A program made the position numbers and the translations under genes. Below the pieces are notes generated by a model. It worked only from the letters and a program-made list of their open reading frames with translations, had not been told where the DNA came from and ran no database searches. 64,000 nt of DNA from Candidatus Sulfopaludibacter sp. SbA3. GTDB lineage: Bacteria > Acidobacteriota > Terriglobia > Bryobacterales > Bryobacteraceae. Below are positions 49,356 to 58,071 of this stretch, one piece after another. The stretch spans positions 1 through 64,000 of the forward strand of contig CAMDED010000020.1 of assembly GCA_945893365.1 (NCBI GenBank), read 5' to 3'. Within the stretch, counting starts at the first letter, position 1, and the number at the start of each line of letters is the position of its first letter.

Positions 49356-52300
49356 ATGAGCGAGTTGGAAGAAAAGGATCCGGTAGTAAATTCATCTCTG
49401 GCGCGGCCCATGGTGATCGCGTCGGTGCTGCTCATGGTGTCTTTGGCATGGGCGCTTTGGGACGAAGCCTATGCCACGCGTCCATGGAAGAGCTATCAGT
49501 CGCGGTTCGTCAAGCTTTATTCGAGCTACCTGAAGACGGCACGGCCGTCGGCCGAAGACGCCGAGAAGAAGATTCGCGCCTCCTCCGAATACCTGCGCCT
49601 CGACAAGGAAATGCAGGCGGCCGAGAAGTCCGTACTGGCGAAGGTAACGGAGATCGACCGGGAAGTGAATCAGGTGCTGGTCCCGCAGTCGCTCGCTCTC
49701 AACGAGCCTTTCCAGGAGGTTCGCAGCAGTATCGGCGCGCTCACCTATCAGATCGAAGTGGCGTCGAGCGAGAAGGCGAAGCAATCTCTGCGCGCGGAGA
49801 TTGAGGAGATCAAGAAGGATAAGGTCACGGTGAAGCTGCCGAATCCCGACGGCTCCATGAAGAAGGTGGAGTACACGTTCCCACAGATGGATAAGGATCT
49901 TCTGGACTGGAAGGCGAAGAAGGCCGCGCTTCTTCTTCAGCGCGTGGAATTGATGAAGCCCGCGAGCGAGTTGAGAGCGAGGCGCGACAAGTACCTCTCC
50001 GACCGCATCGCCGAAGTCTCGAATGAAACGCTTGCCGGCGTCGAGAGAAAACTCGCCGCGTTCAGCCCCGGTATCCGGCAGATTCACGTTAAGGACGTCG
50101 ATCTGGTGGATCGCTGCGAATCCTGTCATCTTGGGACGCGCGAGCCCGTCGTCCTCACCAAAGCCGCGATGGGCGGCGAGGCCATGTTCACTAGTCACCC
50201 GAACAAGGACCTGCTGAAAACGCACGATCCCGAAAAGTTCGGATGCACGCCTTGCCATGGCGGTAACGGCGTCGCCACATCGAGCGTCGATAAGGGCCAC
50301 GGCCGCCACAAGTACTGGCTGTGGCCCATGCACCACAAAGAGAATGTGGAAGCGGGCTGCCAACAGTGCCACTCGGGCGAAGTCGTCACCGAAATGGGCG
50401 ATACCCTCAACGCGGGGCGCGAGCTGTTCCGTCTGCGCGGCTGCATGGCCTGCCACCGCTATGAGGGGTTCGACAAAGAGCCGGAAGATCTCACCGGCGT
50501 CAATCAGCAGATGCGGCAGCTTGAACAGCAGAAGGCGGAGTGGGACCGCGAAGCCGGCTTCACGATTCAGAAGGCCGACAAGAGTAAGGACAACGCGGAA
50601 GCCCAGCGCCTCTATGCGCGCGCCGACGATCTGAAGGTCAAGATGAGCGGCCTCGATGCGAAGATCGAGCAGCTCGATATCCGTTCGCGCAGTCTGATTC
50701 GAGAAATTAAGAAGGTGGGCCCGAGCCTGAAGGAAGTCCGCTCGAAGCTGAAGAAGGAGTGGATTCCGGTATGGGTTAAGGATCCGAACCACTGGCGGCC
50801 CGGCACGAAGATGCCGGTTTTCCGGCTGGACGACGAGGAAGTGCAGGCGATCTCCGCTTTTATCTGGCAGGCCGGCGTGAACGGCAAAGTCCCACCGCAG
50901 CCGCAGGGCGACGCCGAACGCGGCAAAGAAGCGTTCGAAACCCGTGGCTGCATGGCCTGCCATTCGATGGGCGAGGGCAGCGCAAAGCAGGGCGGAACGT
51001 TCGCGGCGAATCTGAGCCGGGAAGGCGAGAAGGCGAATTACGAGTATCTGGTTCGGTGGGTTCATGAACCGCGCGAGCGCACGCTGCCGTACTGCCCTTA
51101 CGAGAAGAAGGACCTGACCGAGGAAGACTACAAGCGGAACGGCGCGCCCTTCGTTTTCGATCTCGAACACACGCGCTGCCCGAACGACGGACACGAATTG
51201 CAGGTGCAGCAGATGACGCCGATGCCGAGTCTGCGGCTCTCGATCGAGGAAGCGCGCGACATCGCGACGTATCTGATGACTCGCAAGCAGGCGAATGCAT
51301 CCCTGCCCGCCGCGCCTTATCTCGACGATCCGAAGCTCAAGGCGCGCGGTCAGTTTCTGGTGCGCAACTACGGCTGCGCGGGCTGCCACGAGATTTCAGG
51401 TCTCGAAGAAGAACAGCGCATCGGCACGGAGCTGACGCGCGAAGGGTCGAAGCCGATCGAGCGGCTGGACTTCGCCCTGCTCGGTCACGATGCCGCGAAA
51501 GAGGGCTGGTACAACCACAAGGGCTTCTTCGAGCACAAGCTCAAAGACCCGTCCGTCTACGACAAAGGCAAGGAGAAAGAGAACAAGCTTGAACGCCTGA
51601 AGATGCCGAACTTCAATCTCGCCAAGAACGAGATCGACGCGTTGGCCACTTTGCTCATCGGTTCCGTCGAGCCGAATATTCCCGCTCGCTATCAGTTCAA
51701 GCCCACCGATCAGCGGCAGGACATCATTGAGGGGTGGTGGGTGGTCCGCAAGTACAACTGCATGGGATGCCACCAGGTACACGTGGGGCAGACGACGGTC
51801 TTCAATACGCTTACGCGCTATCAGGATCCGGACTGGAAGGACCAGCGTCCGCCGAGTCTGATCGGCGAGGGCGCGCGCGTCGACCCCGCATGGCTGATGC
51901 GGTTCCTCAACAACCCCGCCCAGGAAGAGAAGGATCTGAACCGCAACGGCGTGCGACAATATCTAAAGGCGCGGATGCCAACCTTCCATTTCTCGGACGG
52001 CGAGCTCCGCAAACTGGTGCGGTTCTTCGAAGCGATGTCTTCCCAGGCACAACCCTACATTGCCCAGAAGCTCGATCCGCTGACGGAGCAGGAGCGCACG
52101 ATGGCGCGGCAGTTGTTCTCAAGCGAGGGTGCGCCGTGTCTGAAGTGCCACGCGACAGGCGATCCGAATCACGATAAGCGCGCCACGGCTCCGAACTTCA
52201 CGCTGGCGAAGGAAAGATTGAAACCGGGCTGGACCAAGCGTTGGATGATCGATCCGGCCATGATGGCGCCGGGGACGGCGATGCCGTCCGGATTGTTCCA

Positions 52301-52460
52301 GCGGGATGGCGGCCGGTTTATTTTCGCGGGTCCGACGCCCGCGAGCTTCCAGGGGTATCAGAAGGATCACGCCGATTTGTTGGTAAGGTACATGTTCCAG
52401 TTCACGCAGGAAGAACTGAGCCGCCTGCGCGCGAGCGCGGGAGCCGGAGCGGGCCGGTAA
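49356..52460 (+). CDS. Large octahaem cytochrome c of the bc complex
   Basis: 1034 aa, anchored by one N-terminal helix (about residues 16-33). Eight CxxCH motifs are present: CESCH, CTPCH, CQQCH, CMACH (R), CMACH (S), CAGCH, CMGCH and CLKCH. Between them lie charged coiled-coil blocks (about 60-240 and 385-465). It is the last of four genes forming the complex, so it probably accepts electrons from the Rieske protein and replaces the usual monohaem cytochrome c1. The size and haem number are unusual for a bc1 component. Periplasmic location is expected. The start ATG at 49356 follows a gap of 65 bp. Confidence 0.9.
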   Translation: MSELEEKDPVVNSSLARPMVIASVLLMVSLAWALWDEAYATRPWKSYQSRFVKLYSSYLKTARPSAEDAEKKIRASSEYLRLDKEMQAAEKSVLAKVTEIDREVNQVLVPQSLALNEPFQEVRSSIGALTYQIEVASSEKAKQSLRAEIEEIKKDKVTVKLPNPDGSMKKVEYTFPQMDKDLLDWKAKKAALLLQRVELMKPASELRARRDKYLSDRIAEVSNETLAGVERKLAAFSPGIRQIHVKDVDLVDRCESCHLGTREPVVLTKAAMGGEAMFTSHPNKDLLKTHDPEKFGCTPCHGGNGVATSSVDKGHGRHKYWLWPMHHKENVEAGCQQCHSGEVVTEMGDTLNAGRELFRLRGCMACHRYEGFDKEPEDLTGVNQQMRQLEQQKAEWDREAGFTIQKADKSKDNAEAQRLYARADDLKVKMSGLDAKIEQLDIRSRSLIREIKKVGPSLKEVRSKLKKEWIPVWVKDPNHWRPGTKMPVFRLDDEEVQAISAFIWQAGVNGKVPPQPQGDAERGKEAFETRGCMACHSMGEGSAKQGGTFAANLSREGEKANYEYLVRWVHEPRERTLPYCPYEKKDLTEEDYKRNGAPFVFDLEHTRCPNDGHELQVQQMTPMPSLRLSIEEARDIATYLMTRKQANASLPAAPYLDDPKLKARGQFLVRNYGCAGCHEISGLEEEQRIGTELTREGSKPIERLDFALLGHDAAKEGWYNHKGFFEHKLKDPSVYDKGKEKENKLERLKMPNFNLAKNEIDALATLLIGSVEPNIPARYQFKPTDQRQDIIEGWWVVRKYNCMGCHQVHVGQTTVFNTLTRYQDPDWKDQRPPSLIGEGARVDPAWLMRFLNNPAQEEKDLNRNGVRQYLKARMPTFHFSDGELRKLVRFFEAMSSQAQPYIAQKLDPLTEQERTMARQLFSSEGAPCLKCHATGDPNHDKRATAPNFTLAKERLKPGWTKRWMIDPAMMAPGTAMPSGLFQRDGGRFIFAGPTPASFQGYQKDHADLLVRYMFQFTQEELSRLRASAGAGAGR

Positions 52461-52501
52461 GAACCCGAAGGTCTACATAAGAATAGGAAGGCTTATTGAA
52501 A

Positions 52502-53272
52502 ATGCGAAAGACGTTAATTGCAGTAGGAGTAGCGTCGGTTCTGACGCTTGCCGGTTGCGGCGGCGGTAGTGGACCGGCAAAGACGGAGGCTCCGGCGGAG
52601 AAGCCGGCGGCCGCCGCCGCGGTCGACGATGCCAATGCGGCGACGTTAACCGGTAAGGTTGCCTTCACCGGCGAGAAGCCCACGCCGAAATCCATCAGCA
52701 TGGAGGCGACGCCGGCTTGCTCGCGCGCCCATGCGACGCCCCAGAAGTCGGAAGAAGTGATTGTCAACGGAAACGGAACCCTCGCCAACACCGTGGTTTG
52801 GGTCAAAGCCGGCCTCCCCGCCAAGGAATGGCCCGCGCCGGCCTCAGCCGTCAAGCTCGATCAGAAGGGCTGCGTGTATACCCCTCATGTGATCGCGGTG
52901 CAGACCAACCAGAACATCGAAGTCACCAACAGCGATCCCACCAATCACAACATTCATCCGCTGCCCAAGACCAACCGCGAGTGGAACGAATCGCAGCCGC
53001 CGAACGGCGAGGCGAAAATGAAGCAGTTCGCGCGCGAGGAAGTCATGATCCCGGTGAAGTGCAACGTGCATCCCTGGATGCGCAGCTACGTCGCGGTTGT
53101 TGGTCATCCGTTCTATGCCGTCACCGGCGACGACGGCAGCTTCTCCATCAAGGGCCTGCCTCCGGGGGAGTACACGATCGAAGCCGTGCATGAAAAGTTC
53201 GGCACGAAGGAAATGAAGGTAACGGTCGGCCCGAAGGAAAGCAAGGCCGTCGACTTCAGCTTCGCAGGGTAA
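52502..53272 (+). CDS. Lipoprotein with cupredoxin-like and CnaB-like parts
   Basis: 256 aa from ATG 52502; a TTG two codons upstream is an alternative. The lipobox is LTLAGC (Cys about residue 18) after a short signal. A Pro/Ala-rich linker (EAPAEKPAAAAAVDD) is followed by a beta-sandwich region. That region has 'VKCNVHPWMRSYVAVVGHPF' (Cys, His and Met spaced like a type-1 copper site) and a C-terminal 'GSFSIKGLPPGEYTIEAVHE' carboxypeptidase-regulatory motif. It may be a membrane-attached electron carrier or copper protein serving the adjacent respiratory complex. Confidence 0.75.
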   Translation: MRKTLIAVGVASVLTLAGCGGGSGPAKTEAPAEKPAAAAAVDDANAATLTGKVAFTGEKPTPKSISMEATPACSRAHATPQKSEEVIVNGNGTLANTVVWVKAGLPAKEWPAPASAVKLDQKGCVYTPHVIAVQTNQNIEVTNSDPTNHNIHPLPKTNREWNESQPPNGEAKMKQFAREEVMIPVKCNVHPWMRSYVAVVGHPFYAVTGDDGSFSIKGLPPGEYTIEAVHEKFGTKEMKVTVGPKESKAVDFSFAG

Positions 53273-53276
53273 TGTT

Positions 53277-53333
53277 GGACAGGCCTCCCGGCCTGTGTCG
53301 TTTGGGCGGGCGGGTAGCCCGCCAAACTTGTCT
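53277..53333. repeat. Two adjacent palindromes, REP-like copy 2
   Basis: ACAGGCC-tcc-cGGCCTGT forms one hairpin (53279-53296). TTTGGGCGGGC-gggta-GCCCGCCAAA forms a second with one bulged base (53301-53326). They lie right after the lipoprotein stop. GGACAGGCCTCC[C/T]GGCC also occurs at 39109. It could act as a terminator-like or REP element. Confidence 0.55.
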
Positions 53334-53356
53334 CCGCCAAAGAGGTATTCTCCGTT

Positions 53357-54232
53357 TTGGAAAATGTTTGGCTGCACCGCTACTCGGTGCTGTTAGCCGT
53401 CTGCACGCTCCTCCTTGTGGTAGCCGGAGGCTTGGTTACCAGCAACGACGCCGGCCTCTCCGTCCCCGACTGGCCGCTCTCCTACGGAAAGTTGATGCCC
53501 GTCATGGAAGGCGGCATCTTCTACGAGCACGGCCACCGCATGGTGGCGACTACGGTAGGCTTTCTCACCATCATCCTGGCGGTCTGGTTGTGGCGCGTGG
53601 ATGACCGCGCCTGGATGCGGCGTCTCGGTGTGGCGGCCCTCGGAGCGGTTATCGCGCAGGGGTTGCTCGGCGGGCTGACCGTCATTTTCATGCTGCCGAA
53701 AGCGGTCAGCATCAGCCACGCCTGCCTCGCGCAGTTGTTCTTCTCTACCACGGTTGCGATCGCGGTATTCACTTCCGCTTCCTGGCTGCGCGGCCCGCGC
53801 ATCACCGCGGACGGCGGAACGCCGGCGTTGCGAGCTTTGGCGATTGCCGCGCCTTTGTGCATTTTCGTCCAGTTGGCGCTCGGAGCGTCGGCCCGGCACA
53901 GGTTTCTTGGAGTGCTTCCGCACATCGTGGGAGCGGCGGTTGCCACCGGCGTGGTACTTTGGATATCGGTGCGTGTGTTGATGCGCCACGCCGAACATGA
54001 CGCTTTGCGAAAATCCGCGCTGGCGCTGGTTTCGATTACATTTCTGCAAGTGTTTTTAGGGATCGCCGCCTACATGAGCCGAATCGCCACTATCGACGCT
54101 CCGCAGCCGATGCCTCTGATGGTCGGCTTCACGGTGGCGCACGTCGCAACCGGCGCGCTCACGCTCGCGGCGAGCGTCATCCTCGCGATTCAGGTCAGGC
54201 GCAACGTGCCGCTAATGAATGTGACGCCATGA
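53357..54232 (+). CDS. ctaA: Haem A synthase (CtaA/COX15 family)
   Basis: 291 aa, TTG start (MENVWLHRYSVLLAVCTLLL). Eight membrane helices. Conserved segments include 'VVAGGLVTSNDAGLSVPDWP' and 'IFYEHGHRMVATTVGFLTII' with the haem-ligand His pair, and in the second half 'HIVGAAVATGVVLWISVRVL' and 'VGFTVAHVATGALTLAASVI'. The enzyme oxidises haem O to haem A in the membrane for cytochrome aa3 oxidase. It overlaps ctaB by 4 bp. Confidence 0.9.
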   Translation: MENVWLHRYSVLLAVCTLLLVVAGGLVTSNDAGLSVPDWPLSYGKLMPVMEGGIFYEHGHRMVATTVGFLTIILAVWLWRVDDRAWMRRLGVAALGAVIAQGLLGGLTVIFMLPKAVSISHACLAQLFFSTTVAIAVFTSASWLRGPRITADGGTPALRALAIAAPLCIFVQLALGASARHRFLGVLPHIVGAAVATGVVLWISVRVLMRHAEHDALRKSALALVSITFLQVFLGIAAYMSRIATIDAPQPMPLMVGFTVAHVATGALTLAASVILAIQVRRNVPLMNVTP

Positions 54233-55092
54233 AGGACTACATCGAGCTCACCAAGCCGCGCATTACCTGGCTCATCCTGATGAGCGCGGCGGTGGGGTAT
54301 TTCTTCGGGCAATCGGCGGACTGGCGCACGTGGACGAATTTCTGGACTTTGCTGCATACGATTCTCGGGACCGGCCTCATCGCTTCGGGAACAGCCGGTT
54401 TGAACCAGTGGTACGAGCGGGAAGCGGATGCGAAGATGCGCCGCACGAAAGGCCGTCCGATTCCCTCCGGTCGTCTGACCCCGAAGCGCGCTCTTATTTT
54501 TTCCGCAGTAGTGGCTGTCGCCGGTTTTCTCGAGTTGACGTTTGCCGTCAATCCGCTTACGGGGCTGCTCGGCTTGTTCACGCTCCTGAGCTACTTGTTC
54601 CTCTACACGCCGCTCAAGCAGAAGACGCAGCTTTCGACGCTGGTGGGGGCGTTTCCCGGCGCCATGCCGCCGATGATCGGATACGCCGCGGCGAGCGGAA
54701 CGCTCACGGCCGAAGCCTGGGTGCTCTTCGCGATCCTCTTCCTTTGGCAATTCCCTCATTTTCTCGCTATCGCCTGGATGTACCGCGAAGACTACGCGCG
54801 GGCCGGCATTCTCATGCTTCCGGTGGTCGAGCCGGACGGCGAGCGTACCGCCCGTCAGATCGTTCTCTATGCGATCGCGCTGGTTCCCGTCAGCGTGATT
54901 CCCAGCGTGCTCGGCATGTCCGGAAAGTTCTACTTTCTGGGAGCTCTTTTATTGAGCCTGATCTTCCTCTATTCCGGCGTCCGCGTGGCCTTCGACCGGA
55001 GCATTGTCCGCGCGCGCCGCGTGCTGCTCGTCTCCGTAATCTACCTGCCCTTGATTTACGGGTTGATGGTGCTCGATAGGCCCGGTTTGTGA
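54229..55092 (+). CDS. ctaB: Protohaem IX farnesyltransferase (haem O synthase)
   Basis: 287 aa. Start MKDYIELTKPRITWLILMSA is the typical CtaB opening. The prenyl-diphosphate site is in 'LNQWYEREADAKMRRTKGRP', with the N/D-x-x-x-D pattern and RT-K-RP, and a second acidic region follows in helix 6 ('IAWMYREDYARAG'). It farnesylates haem B to haem O in the membrane. Upstream it overlaps ctaA by 4 bp and downstream the ABC ATPase by 4 bp, so the block is translated as one operon. Confidence 0.94.
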   Translation: MKDYIELTKPRITWLILMSAAVGYFFGQSADWRTWTNFWTLLHTILGTGLIASGTAGLNQWYEREADAKMRRTKGRPIPSGRLTPKRALIFSAVVAVAGFLELTFAVNPLTGLLGLFTLLSYLFLYTPLKQKTQLSTLVGAFPGAMPPMIGYAAASGTLTAEAWVLFAILFLWQFPHFLAIAWMYREDYARAGILMLPVVEPDGERTARQIVLYAIALVPVSVIPSVLGMSGKFYFLGALLLSLIFLYSGVRVAFDRSIVRARRVLLVSVIYLPLIYGLMVLDRPGL

Positions 55093-55997
55093 TCAGCGTA
55101 GAAAACGTCACCCATCGCTACGGCGCACGCACCGCTCTCGCGGGGGTTACATTCCGGGTGGGAAAGGGCGAAATATTCGGCCTTTTGGGACCGAACGGCG
55201 GGGGAAAGTCCACGTTGTTCCGTATCCTGTCCACGCTGATGCTGCCGTCCGAGGGACGCACGGTCATCGATGGCCTCGATGTGGACAGGTCCGCGGCCGA
55301 AGTCCGCCGGCGGATCGGTGTCGTGTTTCAGTCGCAGAGTCTGGACAAGCAGCTTACCGTCGCGGAGAATTTGCGAAGCCAGGGAAGTCTTCACGGAATG
55401 TCCGGCAGCCGGCTCACCGCCCGCATGGAACACGTCATGGAGCGGCTCGGTATCGCCGATAGGCGAAACGACCTTGTCGACAGTCTTTCCGGCGGCCTCC
55501 GCAGACGCGCCGAAATCGCCAAAGGACTGCTGCACGCGCCGCGAGTGCTCCTGATGGACGAAGCTTCGACCGGTCTCGATCCACGCGCGCGTTATGAGCT
55601 CTGGACATTCGTCGAGGAATTGCGCACACGCGAGGGAGTCACGATTCTGCTGACCACGCACCTGCTCGATGAGGCGGACCGCTGCGACCGGTTGGCTCTG
55701 CTGCATGAGGGACGCATCGTTACCGAGGGCAGTCCTTCGGAAATGAGGGCGCGGATCGGCGGCGACGTCGTGGTGCTCGAATCCGCGGACACGGCCGCGC
55801 TTGGCAGCAACATCGAAGCGCGCTTCGGCCTGCACCCGAAACTGGTGGATGGCACGCTGCGCGTCGAGATTCCGAACGGCCACCGCTTCATCGCCGACGT
55901 CTTCGAGGCGTTTCCGGGGGTGATCGACGCGGTGTCGCTCCACAAGCCGACCCTCGAGGATGTTTTCGTCCGCGAAACCGGGGCGGTATTCACATGA
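55089..55997 (+). CDS. ABC transporter ATP-binding subunit
   Basis: 302 aa from GTG 55089. Walker A GPNGGGKST (about residue 37), Q-loop in 'IGVVFQSQSLDKQLTVAENL', signature 'SLSGGLRRRAEIAKGLLHAP', Walker B 'VLLMDEASTGLDPRARYELW', H-loop in 'TILLTTHLLDEADRCDRLAL'. The C-terminal 70 residues match the DrrA/NodI-type extension. It pairs with the ABC-2 permease 4 bp downstream. Its place within the haem-A/Sco block suggests export or assembly linked to cytochrome oxidase, a context inference. Confidence 0.9.
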   Translation: MISVENVTHRYGARTALAGVTFRVGKGEIFGLLGPNGGGKSTLFRILSTLMLPSEGRTVIDGLDVDRSAAEVRRRIGVVFQSQSLDKQLTVAENLRSQGSLHGMSGSRLTARMEHVMERLGIADRRNDLVDSLSGGLRRRAEIAKGLLHAPRVLLMDEASTGLDPRARYELWTFVEELRTREGVTILLTTHLLDEADRCDRLALLHEGRIVTEGSPSEMRARIGGDVVVLESADTAALGSNIEARFGLHPKLVDGTLRVEIPNGHRFIADVFEAFPGVIDAVSLHKPTLEDVFVRETGAVFT

Positions 55998-56737
55998 GTT
56001 TCTGGCTGCCCGTATTCGCCCTTTGGAAGCGGGAGTTGGTGCGTTTCTGGAGGCAGAAGAGCCGCATCCTTGGGGTGGTCGCATCGCCGCTCGTGTTCTG
56101 GCTGCTCATCGGTTCCGGATTCGGCGACATGGGGTTGTTTTTCCCCGGCTCTCTGGTTCTGACGGTCATGTTTTCGGCGATTTTTTCGACCATCACCATC
56201 ATCGAGGACCGTCGCGAGGGATTTTTGCTTTCCATGATGGTGTCGCCGGCCTCGCGCACGAGCATGGTGTTGGGCAAGGTGCTCGGGTCGGCAACGCTCG
56301 CCTGGATTCAAGGCATGATTTTCCTCGCGTTCGCGCCTCTCGCCGGAGTGAAGGCCGGAGCCTCCGGGTTTCTCGGAGCGGCAGGCAGCATTTTCCTGAT
56401 CTCCTTCACTCTTTCGGCCCTTGGATTCCTGATCGCCTGGAAAATGAATTCGACACAGGGCTTTCACGCCGTGATGAATCTGGCGCTGCTCCCTATGTGG
56501 ATGGTGTCGGGCGCGATTTTTCCGGTGACGAAGGCGGAGGTCTGGGTGAAGTGGGTGATGCTGGTGAATCCTCTAACGTATTCGTTGGCGCTTCTACGCG
56601 GCCAGTTGACACCCGATAGAGCGGCTGGCGGCCCGCCTGCGCCTGTGTCCATTGCGCTAACGGTGCTGTTCGGCATCGTGCTGCTGATTGCGTCGGCGAT
56701 GCTCGCCAATCGGAAGTCCACCGAGAGCGCGGCGTGA
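55994..56737 (+). CDS. ABC-2 type permease
   Basis: 247 aa with six hydrophobic helices. N-terminus 'FALWKRELVRFWRQKSRILG' is the amphipathic elbow helix typical of ABC-2 permeases, and 'IIEDRREGFLLSMMVSPASR' follows helix 2. The late 'WMVSGAIFPVTKAEVWVKWV' segment is the conserved signature before the last helix. With the ATPase it forms an exporter. Substrate unknown; in several Acidobacteria similar pairs sit between ctaB and sco. Overlaps the sco gene by 4 bp. Confidence 0.87.
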   Translation: MSFWLPVFALWKRELVRFWRQKSRILGVVASPLVFWLLIGSGFGDMGLFFPGSLVLTVMFSAIFSTITIIEDRREGFLLSMMVSPASRTSMVLGKVLGSATLAWIQGMIFLAFAPLAGVKAGASGFLGAAGSIFLISFTLSALGFLIAWKMNSTQGFHAVMNLALLPMWMVSGAIFPVTKAEVWVKWVMLVNPLTYSLALLRGQLTPDRAAGGPPAPVSIALTVLFGIVLLIASAMLANRKSTESAA

Positions 56738-57312
56738 AACGGCGATTCGCCATCGCCGCCATGACCGCTTGCGCCGCGGCGCTGCTCGTTTCGCCTTCGT
56801 GTTCCGGGCCGCCACCCCTGCCCATGCTCGGCCGGATTCCCGAGTTCGCGCTCACGGCGCAAACCGGCCAGCCGTTTCAGAGCAAATCGCTCGACGGCAA
56901 AATCTGGGTGGCGGATTTCATCTACTCCACCTGCACCGGTCCCTGCCCGCGCATGAGCTCGCTGATGCGGCAGGTGCAGTCCGCGGTTTCGGCGTACGGA
57001 GAGGGCGTCAAGCTGGTTTCCTTCACGGTGGATCCGGAACGCGATACCGCGGTGATTCTGGCTCAGTACGCCGAGCGTTACCACGCGCAGGACGGCCGCT
57101 GGTTCTTCCTCACGGGCGAACGCGAAACGCTGCACCGCCTGAAACGCGAAGCCTTCAAGCTAGGCGACGTCGACGGCAGTCTCAATCACAGTACGCGCCT
57201 CGTGCTGATCGACCGGCAGGGGCGAGTCCGCGGATACTACGGGACGGCGGACGAATCGCCGGTGGTACAGATCGTTCGCGGCATTAAGCAACTGCAGAAG
57301 GAGACTTCATGA
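56734..57312 (+). CDS. SCO1/SenC-family copper chaperone
   Basis: 192 aa. An N-terminal signal or anchor segment ends near 'LLVSPSCSG'. The thioredoxin-fold core contains the copper-binding C67-TGP-C71 in 'DFIYSTCTGPCPRMSSLM', then 'VSFTVDPERDT' and, near the C-terminus, the His in 'SLNHSTRLVLIDRQG'. It delivers copper to the CuA site of cytochrome c oxidase in the periplasm. The gene is coupled to the ABC permease and to the DUF420 gene by 4-bp overlaps. Confidence 0.92.
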   Translation: MKRRFAIAAMTACAAALLVSPSCSGPPPLPMLGRIPEFALTAQTGQPFQSKSLDGKIWVADFIYSTCTGPCPRMSSLMRQVQSAVSAYGEGVKLVSFTVDPERDTAVILAQYAERYHAQDGRWFFLTGERETLHRLKREAFKLGDVDGSLNHSTRLVLIDRQGRVRGYYGTADESPVVQIVRGIKQLQKETS

Positions 57313-57725
57313 TCGGCGTGAGCGACCTTCCCGCCGTGAACGCCACGCTGAACTCGACCGCCGCGGCGCTGTTGATTCTGGGTTATGTGCTGATCCGCCA
57401 GGGCAAGCGCGAAGCGCATAAGCGCGTCATGTGCGCGGCGTTTGCGGCATCCACGGTGTTCCTGATTTGTTACCTGGTGTATCACTTCCAGGTGGGTTCG
57501 GTGCCCTACCGGAAGACGGGCTTGCTCCGCACGGTTTACTTGACGATACTGCTGACGCACACGATACTTGCCGCAACGGTGCCGCCGCTCGCGATCGTCA
57601 CGCTTAGCCGCGGCCTTGGAGGCCGCATCGAGAAGCATCGCAAGATCGCGCGCTGGACTCTGCCCATCTGGCTGTACGTGAGCGTTACCGGCGTGGTCGT
57701 GTATTGGATGCTGTATCAAGGCTAA
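57309..57725 (+). CDS. DUF420 membrane protein
   Basis: 138 aa with four membrane helices. Segments 'LPAVNATLNSTAAALLILGY', 'REAHKRVMCAAFAASTVFLI', 'LVYHFQVGSV' and 'RKIARWTLPIWLYVSVTGVV' match DUF420 (CtaM-like) proteins linked to cytochrome c oxidase maturation. It is the final gene of the plus-strand assembly cluster. No cytochrome oxidase structural genes follow; a decayed ParD gene and a TonB receptor come next. Confidence 0.85.
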   Translation: MIGVSDLPAVNATLNSTAAALLILGYVLIRQGKREAHKRVMCAAFAASTVFLICYLVYHFQVGSVPYRKTGLLRTVYLTILLTHTILAATVPPLAIVTLSRGLGGRIEKHRKIARWTLPIWLYVSVTGVVVYWMLYQG

Positions 57726-57773
57726 GGACCTGTCAGCCGGTGGAGCACGCCGCATAGGCAGGCCACGAACTTT

Positions 57774-58022
57774 TTAGCCCCGCGTCTTAAGATCCTCGTC
57801 CGCCAAGCGCTTTCGACCACGAGCCTTCACCCATTCAGCGAGTTCGCGCATATTGCTTGTGTCGTAGTCCGTATACTCACCGCGTTCGACGGCCTCGAAC
57901 CCGGCGCGGATGTCACGCCGTTACGCTTCAAGGCGCCGATCGCGTTCCCGGAGCAAGCGGAGACCCTCGCGAACGACCTCGCTGGCAGTTTGGTACATGC
58001 CGGTCTCGACCTTGCCGTTCAC
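57774..58022 (-). pseudogene. Broken ParD-family antitoxin
   Basis: From GTG 58022 the frame reads VNGKVETGMYQTASEVVREG and LRLLRERDRRLEA, the ribbon-helix-helix core of ParD (SG.Y..ASEVVREGLRLL). A TAA at 57923-57921 then interrupts it, and the same frame resumes with RRDIRAGFEAVERGEYTDYD to the stop at 57774. The first strand of the RHH fold is missing. The stop is TAA, so selenocysteine readthrough is not an explanation. No ParE toxin lies nearby. Confidence 0.6.
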
Positions 58023-58071
58023 GAGGCTTCCCAGACCGCGGCGGAAGGCCGCGGCCAAATTTCCACGCCGC

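Noticed and set aside
49392-51389. A 665-codon minus-strand frame opposite the octahaem cytochrome
   Set aside because: The plus-strand protein has eight regular CxxCH motifs; the opposite frame has no family features.
57774-58022. Readthrough of the in-frame stop in the ParD-like gene as a recoding event
   Set aside because: The stop is TAA, not TGA, lies outside any Cys position, and the gene also lacks its N-terminus; decay is simpler.
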